A stretch of 64,000 nt of DNA from Mycocentrospora acerina (taxonomy: Eukaryota > Ascomycota > Dothideomycetes > Pleosporales). The translations under genes were made by a program, and so were the position numbers. Shown in pieces: positions 56,196 to 64,000 of the stretch. Each line of letters starts with the position of its first letter. The stretch's first letter is position 1. The DNA lies in NCBI GenBank assembly GCA_022701365.1, contig JAKUHH010000150.1, positions 62,001 to 126,000 of the forward strand, read 5' to 3'. The notes under the pieces were generated by a model, which was given only the letters and a program-made list of their open reading frames with translations, ran no database searches and was not told the origin of the DNA.

Positions 56196-56586
56196 AGAGA
56201 TGATGAGTAAGTGGCTCACTCAACAAAATGGGACAGATGCGCATGCTACGTTTGGGATATGCTACAACAGCACGGCAACCTTTGTCGACCTTGCGTCTAC
56301 AAAGACGAAGAAGGATCGTCGTGGAGTTTCACACTTCAAACCTTTGGGTACTCGGTCAACGCCAGTGTGGCGTTTCAGCGAAAATTCGAAAGAAAACACG
56401 TCTCTTCGGTCTAAAAAGACCTGGACAAGGTGGGTGCGGATACTAAATAAAGATATATGGAGCTAGCCAAGGAAGAGATGGGGCATGGGTATTGCTCGGA
56501 TAAAAATGACATGCAGGCATGTATATGAAGAAGAAGAGTGTTATATATTAATACCGAGTCATGGGATTTAATCACTTCGGCATTCG

Positions 56587-57260
56587 TTACCGTGGCCCTC
56601 GACTAAAATACACCACATCGCTCAGATTATCAGGATCGCACCACCAATTCCACGACAGCGGCCTCGGCATCCTTGAACAATCCTAGGAAAAAGTCAGCAC
56701 GGAGATATTATCAACCGCCAAGCGAAAGAAAAGAAAATACATACCCCACACCAGTATACCCCCACCCCCGCGCCATCCACTCTCATAAACCTCTTCTCCC
56801 CCTCATACGACATCTCCCACCCTCCACACCACGCACACCGCTGGCACATTTCCTCCTCCCCAAGCAAAACCTCCACCAACCACTCCTCCACCTCCCTCTC
56901 TCTCTTCCCATCCTGAGTCTTAATCGTCACTCCCCGCCGCATCCCCGTGTCACTAAAAACCTGCGGCTCCCCCTGCATGAGCCTCTCTATCGTCATAACC
57001 CCGTTCCCACTCCCGTCTTCCCAGTCCATGCCATCGCGCAGCCAGATTCGGGGGTGCAGATGCGGATGCGATGGTGGGGGGGAAGGAGAGGAAGACGCGG
57101 GTGGAAGAGAATTTAATTGCGAAAGGGATTTGTAGCCGCAGGACATGCCGTAGGCGCGGGAGAGGACAATGTGGTAGGTGTGGTTGTTGCGGCGGTGGAG
57201 GGCGAAAGGGGGGAGGCGTGGGAAATTGATGGTTGTAATGGGGATGGTGGGGGTGTGCAT
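56587..57260 (-). CDS. Unrecognised protein with CxxC pair and Trp-rich C-terminus
   Basis: Two exons, 57260-56745 and 56682-56587, joined at TGTGGG|GTATGT and CCTAG|GAT, give 203 aa. Exon 1 contains AYGMSCGYKSLSQLNS, IWLRDGMDWEDGSGN, VMTIERLMQGEPQVFSD, and CQRCAWCGGWEMSYEG with the CxxCxxC cluster. Exon 2 gives DCSRMPRPLSWNWWCDPDN and ends YFSRGPR. The spliced frame stays coherent across the join (VYWCGDCSRMP), supporting the intron. It is probably cytosolic and zinc-binding. The family is not recognised. The 3' end faces the 3' end of the cysteine-rich gene. Confidence 0.65.
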
Positions 57261-58126
57261 TTTTTATTTGAGGGTGGTGATGAGAAAAGGGATTGGATGT
57301 GAGTGTGTTTTAAGGAGTGAGGTGGTGCTGACGTTGATGCTGATGCTGATGCTGGATTGGAGTGAGGCGGCGAGGTGCTGCGCCACAATTTGGGTTGGAC
57401 ATGGCGGATGGAATTCCTTGGAGAGGATTTTTTGGGTGGAGATGACCCGTTTTTTTGAATACAAAAGTTCTTGGTAATGTTGCTAGAAATAGGGTTTTTT
57501 TTTGTAGGTTGATATACCTGTCGCCTGGCTGGCTGGCTGTCTGTCTGGAACGGACAGATAATACCTAGCGACTCTTAAAAGTAGATACTTTTAATTCAAA
57601 ATAATATAATAGTCATTAAAAGTATTTTCTCGTTTGGATGCTAATACCACTACTTCAAGCATTTGCGTGTTTGGAATGTAAATCCCAGCAAAGTCCAGCT
57701 TCCTACTTCTTGTCGAGATGTAAGATGATGACTCGGCAACTTCATAGTCCTTAGTTTTACGCCAATGGAATGCATCTGTAAAGAAGTTTGTCATAGGAGT
57801 GAGTAAGATCTCTGACTACATGTATGCACTTTAATCGAGTGATGGATACGAAATGGTGAAGAAAGACTTGGTAAAGTTGACGGAGCGCTTCAGAGTCACA
57901 GTCAAGATTAGATGTATTTCACGAGGCATTCGTCACTCATGATTCACAGTCTTAGTTCAGATAGTCCAGAGAGATTAAAGGATGAGAGGCAATACTAATA
58001 CGTGTCTAAGAAATATTGTTCTATTATCTAAAGCATTGCCAACGCCACGATATCAATTCTATACACAAACGATGTTACAAAAAATGTAAACGCAGGGCTT
58101 GTTAGCTCCCACCACTACATCACTTA
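57261..58126. other. Intergenic leading into the tandem array
   Basis: Left half is G-rich sequence upstream of the 57260 gene. GGCT/GTCT microrepeats lie at about 57527-57550. From ~57780 the sequence is duplicated 3' flank of the first tandem gene, similar to 61080-61310. Confidence 0.5.
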
Positions 58127-58552
58127 TTAATACCTTCCCCTTCTTATCTCAACTAACTTGGTGTATTTGAGTTGCTGCCGTTGTCTTGCCTCTCTCTCAG
58201 TCCAAATTCGGATTAGACTAGGCCTCTCAACGGGAAGTACAGGTGTTGCTAGTCAGGTCAATTTCTACTCTAAATCTAGATCAGATGATGCTTAAAACTC
58301 ACGTCGAAATCCGCACATCCTTGTCAACCACCATCTCCTTCGGCTTGGCCAGACGAGGCTGATGAAAACGCCGAGTAACGTTACAAGACTGCCAATTAAA
58401 GCAAGGCATGCCTCTGTTGACCATTTATCAATGTTGGAATTGTTGGATGTGTTGCGGGGCTGTCTTCTACAACCAGACGAGTGTAAAAGTGGGATGGCAT
58501 GCGCTTTAAAGATAAACAAAAGAGTGATTATGAAAGTATTTAGAAACGTCAT
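58127..58552 (-). CDS. Tandem mini-membrane protein, copy 1
   Basis: Two exons, 58552-58303 and 58248-58127, joined at CGAC|GTGAGT and GACTAG|CA, give 123 aa. The signal peptide MTFLNTFIITLLFIFKAHA is followed by a short Ser/Asn-rich linker and WSTEACLALIGSLVTLLGVF (one TM helix). Then comes a basic RRR stop-transfer, CGF, and after the intron PTPVLPVERPSLIRIW, TEREARQ and VEIRRGRY at the end. The tail aligns closely with copy 2, although the intron carries in-frame stops here, which is strong evidence for splicing. It is predicted as a secretory-pathway membrane protein with a short lumenal part and a charged cytoplasmic tail. Function is unknown. Confidence 0.7.
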
Positions 58553-59806
58553 AATGGCAATAGCTAGGCCTTACAGTATTCTGGTCCTCATAGGTCAGCA
58601 TGCACATACACGTGACATTGTGAGGGCTACAGGTGATTTGAGACGTACTTATCTTGATTTTAGTGGATCCGTAGGATTAACAGGTAATAACAGTCATATT
58701 GAAATGGACGATCGAAACACAAGTGAACTTGATGAGGAATTTGAATAGGACTTGAGAGAATTGACAAGACGATTGAAAGTCGACTCCTTTAACATCTTGA
58801 GTAGAATGTTTGCTTGACCGACTTTCAATCGAAAGAAATTATGGAAACGTGGGCATCATCCAATCAAACAAGCGTTGGCACCGAGCAGCGAATGCAAATT
58901 GATCCTTGTAGGCGCTCTAGGGGTGCGGCAGCGGGAGAAGGCGCAGTCTCGTCGAGGATGACTGCGGGAAGCCTTCGCGTGGTTGGAAGCTTCGCGCGAA
59001 CGTCTCGCTCACAACACAGCCAGGATGCCAAGCTCCACATGCGCCCCAATCTTAGGCCCCCGTAGGCATGTTGTTAGACAATTCTGGCCTGCTGTTAAAC
59101 TCTGCGTCCGCGCGCAGCAACGGCAGAGCAGGACCCCGGGTTGTCTGCGTCCGTTTCTGTTGCGCACCATCAAGAACCCCTGTTCCGGCGTCGCCCATGT
59201 AGTCAGCTGAGATCAGTTGTCGACCATAACTCTATTCACACATGGTAAGTCAAACTTAGGCATAGTGTTGGCCTAGTTTAGGCAATTTATCTACTGCGAG
59301 ATTGAATCAGTAATGATTGTTGCGGAGGTGCGCCACGATTCAACATTAATCATATCCCCAAATAACGACCTAAATCTCACATTGAACTTCGATTACTGTG
59401 TCGGACAAGGCTGAAATGAAACTTCAAAATAACTGAACAAAATATCAATTAACTTGTTTCTCGCTCATCTACCACCAAGCGACGACCTGGTTGGTTTGAG
59501 GTCGTTTCTTTACTAGATTAGGTAATGGATCAGACAAGATACCTACCGAGAGGAAGCCATCTGCTCGTGCGATCTAATCGAAGCGATACGAATCGAGTTG
59601 GTGCGATGCGAGACGTTCTGATTCAGGTTGATCCGACCAAATACAACTCGATATATCTTGTATCCCTCCCCCTCTCCTTACAAAGCGGAAGAAGAAGAAG
59701 AAGAAGAAGAAGAAGAAGAAGAAGAAGAAGAAGAAGAAGGAAATAGCTAGGAGATGAAGAGTCACCAGGCCTCACATTCTCTTTCTCTTGTTGTTCAAGC
59801 CATTCG
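58553..59806. other. Duplicated spacer between copies 1 and 2, with (GAA)n
   Basis: The first ~300 bases upstream of copy 1 resemble those upstream of copy 2 (for example GACAAGACGATTGAAAGTCG-like blocks). Around 58860-59210 is unique and GC-richer. The (GAA)17 run at 59688-59739 lies near copy 2's 3' end. No gene found. Confidence 0.5.
59688..59739. repeat. (GAA)n microsatellite, ~17 units
   Basis: Uninterrupted GAA trinucleotides following the start GCGGAA. It lies 3' of tandem copy 2 and makes spurious long Arg and Phe runs in translation on the two strands. Confidence 0.95.
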
Positions 59807-60226
59807 TTAAAATCTTCCTCTTCTCATCTCAACTAATTCAGTGTATTCATCTTGTTGTTGCTGTCTTGCTTCTCTCTCAGTGCGTACTTGAATCAGAATA
59901 GGCATCTCAACCGGAAGTATAGATGTTGCTAGGTAAGTCAATTTCTGCTCCGGACCTGCATCAGATGATACGTAAAACTCACGTAGATATCCGCATATCG
60001 TGTTCAGCCATCTCCGTCTACTTGGCCATGCGAGTGTGAGGAAAACACCAATTAATGTTGCAAGAATGCCAATCAAGGTAAGGTATTCCTCTGTTGACCA
60101 TCCGTTCTTGGAATCATTGGGTGTAGTGTAAGGCTGCCTTCTAAGCATGAGCGAGTGCAAAAGCGGTATTGCGTGTACTTCAAGGACGAATAAGAAAGCG
60201 ATCATAAGAGTGACATAGAAAGCCAT
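59807..60226 (-). CDS. Tandem mini-membrane protein, copy 2
   Basis: Two exons, 60226-59983 and 59928-59807, joined at CTAC|GTGAGT and ACCTAG|CA, give 121 aa. The signal peptide is MAFYVTLMIAFLFVLEVHA. The TM helix starts WSTEEYLTLIGILATLIGVF, followed by RRR, CGYL, then PTSILPVEMPILIQVR, TEREARQQQQDEY and VEMRRGRF. The 54-nt intron is a multiple of three and has no stop, so an unspliced 139-aa reading is also open. Splicing is supported by the identical intron position in copy 1. The start is 1674 bp from that of copy 1. Confidence 0.72.
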   Translation of the reverse strand: MAFYVTLMIAFLFVLEVHAIPLLHSLMLRRQPYTTPNDSKNGWSTEEYLTLIGILATLIGVFLTLAWPSRRRWLNTICGYLREFYVSSDAGPEQKLTYLATSILPVEMPILIQVRTEREARQQQQDEYTELVEMRRGRF

Positions 60227-61414
60227 TATAGTAGTAGCTAAGCTTTAGAGCACTGTGTTACTCACAAATTAGCATAAGAATATTGAAAAACTAGTCAAGC
60301 TTACAGGTAATTTAAGACGCACTTGTCTTTTTACTGGTTGAACCGGGTAGGTAGCATCAATAGTCAATAACTGCGATGTTGAAATAAACTATCAAACACG
60401 AGCGAGTTTAACGAGGACCTTGAACAGGACACGAAAGAGTTAACAAGACAGTTAAACGCCTACTTCTGTCACATCTTAAAGGAAATGATTGCTTGAATGA
60501 CTTCAATGCAAGGCAGTGTGGAACTTAGGCCATCATGCAACCAAAGGCGCTAGCGCTAGCCGAGAACAGGGTCCTTTGGGCTGCCCGTCGTAGCCCATGT
60601 TGTATGGTGCAAAGGAGCTGCCAGTCCAATCATGACCCCGAACCCGATAATCGTGGCGTGATAAAAGAAGATACCGGGTTAGCAGCCTTGAAGCGAAGAC
60701 CCCACAAGTAATAACTGAACCCTTCCTAACCGTGTATCGCAACGATAAGGCCTACTAAACATACCCGCGTCGCACACAACCCATCGTGTGCAACATGCCT
60801 GTATCTCAAGTTCAACTTCAATTCACGTGTTGAAAAATGTTGTGAAATGTTGCGCAACCTCTATACCCCAATAATTTGCCTCATTGTCATAACCTGCTTG
60901 GTTCAAGTCTATTCTCATCAGAAACTAAGCAGACCTATTAAATTCATCAATCAATATAGCTGCTAGAAAGAAGGCATCTGTCTATACGACAGAACGGGAT
61001 TTTCTTGATCTGGTTTGATCTAATATAACTCAATAAATCTCAATTTAACATGAACAGAATTCAAATGCGACTGAACTTGTTGTAGGAGTGAGTAAACTCT
61101 CTGACGATTTACAGGCAATTCTGTCAGGAGATAGTGCAGCTTAGAAAAGAAGACTTTACTAATCTTAATTAAAAACTTCAATGTTCCAGTCAAGATTAGA
61201 TAGAATTTACATAGTATTCGTCCCCATCATCTCACAGATTGTTTGAAAATGCTCAAATAGACAAATAATATGAGATTATACTAATATACATCTAGGAAAA
61301 TTGTTTCACAAAATAATTTCCAGCACCACAACACCTATGCACCATTGCTATGCACCTAATGGTTTGAGAGAAAGGCACGTGTAAGACTTGATGACTCTCT
61401 CGCCACCACGCCAC
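60227..61414. other. Duplicated spacer between copies 2 and 3
   Basis: Upstream flank of copy 2 (matching that of copy 1), then a short non-repeated piece, then from ~61070 the 3' flank of copy 3, which matches the 3' flank of copy 1 (GGAGTGAGTAA, CAGTCAAGATTAGAT). No other gene recognised. Confidence 0.55.
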
Positions 61415-61837
61415 TCAATAATACCTTACTGTCATCTTCTTGACTATCTTAGTTGGTTTGTAGTTCCGCCGCGGCCTTACCTTGGGTTCCTCAACCGGGA
61501 GTACAGCTTTTGCTAAGTAGGTCAACTTTTATTCCGCATCCGCGACAGATTTTCCTTAAAACTCACATCGAAATCCGCACATCCTACTAAAGCATCTCCT
61601 TCGACTTGGCCATGCAAGGGTGATAAAAACGCCGAATAATGTTGCAAGAATGCCGATCAAGGCGAGATATGCCTCCGTTGACCATCCATTATTGTTGGAG
61701 TCATTGTTGGAGTCGATCTTGGAATCGTTGGGTGTAGTGCGAAGCTGTATTTTGGGCATGGACGAGTGTAAAACCGGAATGGCGTGCGCTTCAAGAACAA
61801 ATAAGAAGATGGTTATGAGTGTGCGATAGAAGGCCAT
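61415..61837 (-). CDS. Tandem mini-membrane protein, copy 3, diverged tail
   Basis: Two exons, 61837-61567 and 61512-61415, joined at CGAT|GTGAGT and ACTTAG|CA, give 122 aa. The signal peptide MAFYRTLITIFLFVLEAHA is very close to copy 2. The linker contains a short SNNDSNNN insertion. The helix WSTEAYLALIGILATLFGVF and the RRR stop-transfer are conserved. The last exon keeps AVLPVEEP but then changes to KVRPRRNYKPTKIV and ends MTVRYY, losing the TEREARQ and R-G-R motifs. A frameshift or recombination after LPVE could explain this. The start is 1611 bp from that of copy 2. Confidence 0.65.
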
Positions 61838-62639
61838 GACGGCAAGGGGCAGGGCTTGGCTTTGCAGTGTTCTGGTCCATGTGAGTTAGCATGCACGTGA
61901 TGTTGTGCGGACACATGCGATCCAAGACGTACCAGGGAAGGAACACTTGACGGCTATGGGAAAAAAGCAACAGCAGTATTGATACATGCACGTCAAATAA
62001 GAATAAATTTGAAAGTGCAGACAGTAGATAGGAATAAGGAATACAGTTGATGAGCGACGTTTTCCAAATCTCGAGACTGTAATGATCAAGTTTGAATGCT
62101 AGTACTCGAAGATGTACGGTGGCTGAGGGGAGGACTTCGCATGCCGAGATAGGGCCGAGCGCAGCATGGCCGCACGCGTGCTCAACCGCGTTTCTGGATC
62201 GCGACCAACTAAACACGCTCTCTCCAAGCAAATCAAATCCATGAAGAAGAAAAAGCACTTCTCATCAGGCATATTGTCCAATAGAACAAGACCGTTGTAG
62301 CAGTAGGGCCGATTGAACAAGTCCTACACGCGTTGACACGCCAGAAGTCATGCCTGTACAAGGCCAACCATCTAACCAACCCAGGACACGTCTAAATCTA
62401 ATGTACAACTTCGACCCTGATAGGCTACGATATTAAGTAACAGTTCAATTATCTAGAATCTTAGTAAGTTCACCTCCTTTCGCGAACATGCTTAGATTAA
62501 GTCGAGTCTCATCAGAAACTATGTAGGCCTAGGAAATAACTAAGACCAGGCAGCTACCAAAAGAAAAGTATATGTTTGTGCGATGTGATGTGATATACTG
62601 CGACTCGAGTAGATGCAATGCGAGATGATGCGAGGAGAG

Positions 62640-62695
62640 GCGAGACGAGACGAGACGAGACGAGATAAGACGAGATGAGGCGAGATGATGCGAGA
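62640..62695. repeat. Imperfect (GAGAC)n microsatellite
   Basis: Repeated GAGAC/CGAGA units with interruptions (AGATAAGACGAGATGAGGCG). The sequence around it resembles that around the (GAA)n run at 59688 (for example TCTAATTCGATACATTTTGT against CTCGATATATCTTGTATCCC), so it occupies the equivalent site of a duplicated unit. Confidence 0.8.
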
Positions 62696-62830
62696 CAATC
62701 TAATTCGATACATTTTGTTTACTTTTGTACCCTTCCCACCCTCCCTCCAATCGCGCAATAGGGAGAACGTTTCCGCTCTCCAAACGGCACAGGGTGACAA
62801 AATTCCATATCCTTTTTTGTAACACTTTAA

Positions 62831-63025
62831 ATGCGCGAAGAACCATTGGAATTCATAGCAGAACCAGGCAACCCACCGCTAGACAAACAATCTCTGCGAA
62901 AAAGGCGATCCATGTTCAAAGATTCACGAAACAAGTTTATTTCAGCAAGAAAAACTATAGATGAACAAAGACAACAAGTTAACTACCCACTGAAACGCAA
63001 AAAAGAGAGAAAAAAAACCAGGTAA
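62831..63025 (+). CDS. Possible small basic protein
   Basis: A 64-codon frame (MREEPLEFIAEPGNPPLDKQ, then LRKRRSMFKDSRNKF) rich in Lys/Arg/Gln. The pattern recalls the start of some fungal regulatory proteins, but it is short and lacks any domain, so the call is weak. Possibly the first exon of an unfound gene or a chance frame. Confidence 0.25.
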   Translation: MREEPLEFIAEPGNPPLDKQSLRKRRSMFKDSRNKFISARKTIDEQRQQVNYPLKRKKERKKTR

Positions 63026-63306
63026 ACAATGAAAAGTATTAATAATACAAGGATCAAAGATTGTGTCAGCCAACCATATATGTTAAAACTTTCCAGCTAC
63101 TACAATACCGGGAATATCGTTTCTGAACTTTACAAGTAGCCAAACTTACGAATGCTACATCAACATTATATTCAACAGATGTATTCTTGCAGATCAGACT
63201 GATTGAGGTGAGTTCCTCCAATACTATACAGTGAAAGTGCTAGGAAAAAGACCGCGATTCCGTGACTTTTGTGGCATCTTGAATTAGAGGCATAATTACG
63301 ACAAAA

Positions 63307-63325
63307 TATATATATATATATATAT
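63307..63325. repeat. (TA)n run
   Basis: About nine TA dinucleotides in an AT-rich spacer. Confidence 0.9.
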
Positions 63326-63800
63326 TGGAAAACACCGTCGTCGTTTGAGCTTAGTTAGCACAAGCTTCAATACAGCTAAATTAGGCTTTGTAAGTTGATC
63401 AACAAAAATGAGGCCACAATGGAAAATTAGTCTCAACTCATAGTCGCTCGCCAAATTGGACGAGGACAAAAAGAGCAGAAAACGAGACAAAGAAGAAGAT
63501 CGGTTGGCAAAGGCCAAATTGCATTGCTGAGAGCCTGGATGGCTCGTTGCCTTTGCATGCGCAAAAGCAGCACATGCTTCTCTTTATATAGTGGGAGAGT
63601 GACCACAACGCCAACTCCAAGAAAAAGCCAAAGTCTATGATCCCCCTGAACCTTTTTGAACCCATGTCGAAATCCGATGTATTAAGAGTGAGATGGAGAA
63701 CGGGCGTCTGACTGATCGGAGTGGGGTATCCAGGATATCCTCCTCCGTGGTGCTCGCGTGCGCTTGCCCATTGCCACACGTGCGAGCACCCAAACGCGGT

Positions 63801-64000
63801 CTACCGGTGCATTGTGCACTTTTCGAGCGCAGCCAGCAGTTCAGGTCTCTCTGCGAGCGCCTGGCGAGCCTGTGCGTAGTTGAACCACTGTCTCGAGCGC
63901 TTGTGCATCTCGGGCCATTGCGCTTCCTGCCTCTCGACAACAGCCTCGAAGAAGTGGTACGAGGCCTTTGGGGCGTGTGTTGTGAGCTGGTCCGGCTTTC
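63801..64000 (-). CDS. C-terminal end of a Nudix diphosphoinositol polyphosphate phosphohydrolase-like protein (partial)
   Basis: The last 66 codons, including the stop, of a gene cut by the window end. Key stretches are HAPKASYHFFEAVVERQEAQ, WPEMHKRSRQWFNYAQARQA and LAERPELLAALEKCTMHR. Fungal Ddp1/Aps1-like enzymes end in this WPE-K-R-W-Y-A-RPEL pattern after the Nudix box, which lies outside the window. They hydrolyse inositol pyrophosphates, the ligands of SPX domains such as that of the transporter at 34.8-37.6 kb. The assignment rests on memory of the C-terminus only. Other Nudix hydrolases are possible. Confidence 0.55.
   Translation of the reverse strand, partial: KPDQLTTHAPKASYHFFEAVVERQEAQWPEMHKRSRQWFNYAQARQALAERPELLAALEKCTMHR

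Larger units (their letters stand above)
61838..63800. other. Right flank of the tandem array and spacer
   Basis: The first ~250 bases match upstream flanks of copies 1-2 (CAGTGTTCTGGTCC, TTAGCATGCACGTGATG). Then single-copy AT-rich DNA with (GAGAC)n at 62640-62695 and (TA)n at 63307-63325. A possible 64-codon plus frame is listed separately. No other gene. Confidence 0.55.

Noticed and set aside
59525..59765. Frames ending in long Arg or Phe runs
   Set aside because: Made by the (GAA)n microsatellite.
1..64000. tRNA, rRNA or CRISPR features
   Set aside because: No clear tRNA box pair, rRNA segment or regularly spaced repeat array was found by eye; CRISPR is not expected in a fungus.

Overview
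The window looks like nuclear DNA of a filamentous ascomycete, most likely a dothideomycete of the Pleosporales type. Genes are split by short introns (about 45-95 nt) with GTRNGT donors. Spacing is loose, with AT-rich gaps. The content is typically fungal: a fused alpha/beta tryptophan synthase, an SPX-domain phosphate transporter, a YAT-family amino acid permease, a DFG5-like GH76 enzyme, a tetraspanin, and a mannitol-dehydrogenase-like SDR whose length and motifs fit the Alternaria-type enzyme. This placement is inference from gene style and remembered families. Exon joins were read by eye from splice signals, reading frame and family fit.

Region 1 (1.5-20.6 kb) is accessory and metabolic. 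It holds an SDR, a secreted GH43 galactanase-like enzyme, an amino acid permease, a divergently arranged medium-chain reductase and SDR, a small secreted cysteine protein beside a gene-free AT-rich tract with a 423-bp MITE-like element, a GH76 cell-wall enzyme, an Old Yellow Enzyme and an NmrA/epimerase-like protein. No polyketide synthase, NRPS or pathway regulator is present, so the five oxidoreductases are not called a biosynthetic cluster.

Region 2 (21.4-33.5 kb) holds a very large secreted protein with a Ser/Thr/Pro/Lys linker, a cysteine-rich minus-strand gene pieced together from short exons (26.2-26.5 kb), two low-complexity proteins, a GFA-type zinc protein and a GNAT acetyltransferase.

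Region 3 (34.8-52 kb) is mostly conserved: the SPX phosphate transporter, a tetraspanin, tryptophan synthase and a divergent succinate dehydrogenase flavoprotein. Between them lie two neighbouring genes sharing a repeated motif (PWYxGL, then WTxxQ exactly 18 residues later) and a small signal-peptide/one-TM protein.

Region 4 (52-64 kb) is accessory again. It holds a cysteine-rich protein with an internal duplication, an unrecognised protein, and a tandem triplication of a ~122-aa membrane protein family with a conserved intron and duplicated flanks. The window ends in the last 66 codons of a probable Nudix diphosphoinositol-polyphosphate phosphohydrolase.

The best candidates for undescribed biology are the PWYxGL repeat family (42.1-44.0 kb), the tandem mini-membrane-protein family (58.1-61.8 kb, with a distant relative at 44.7-45.2 kb), and the two cysteine-rich families at 26.2-26.5 kb and 54.9-56.4 kb.
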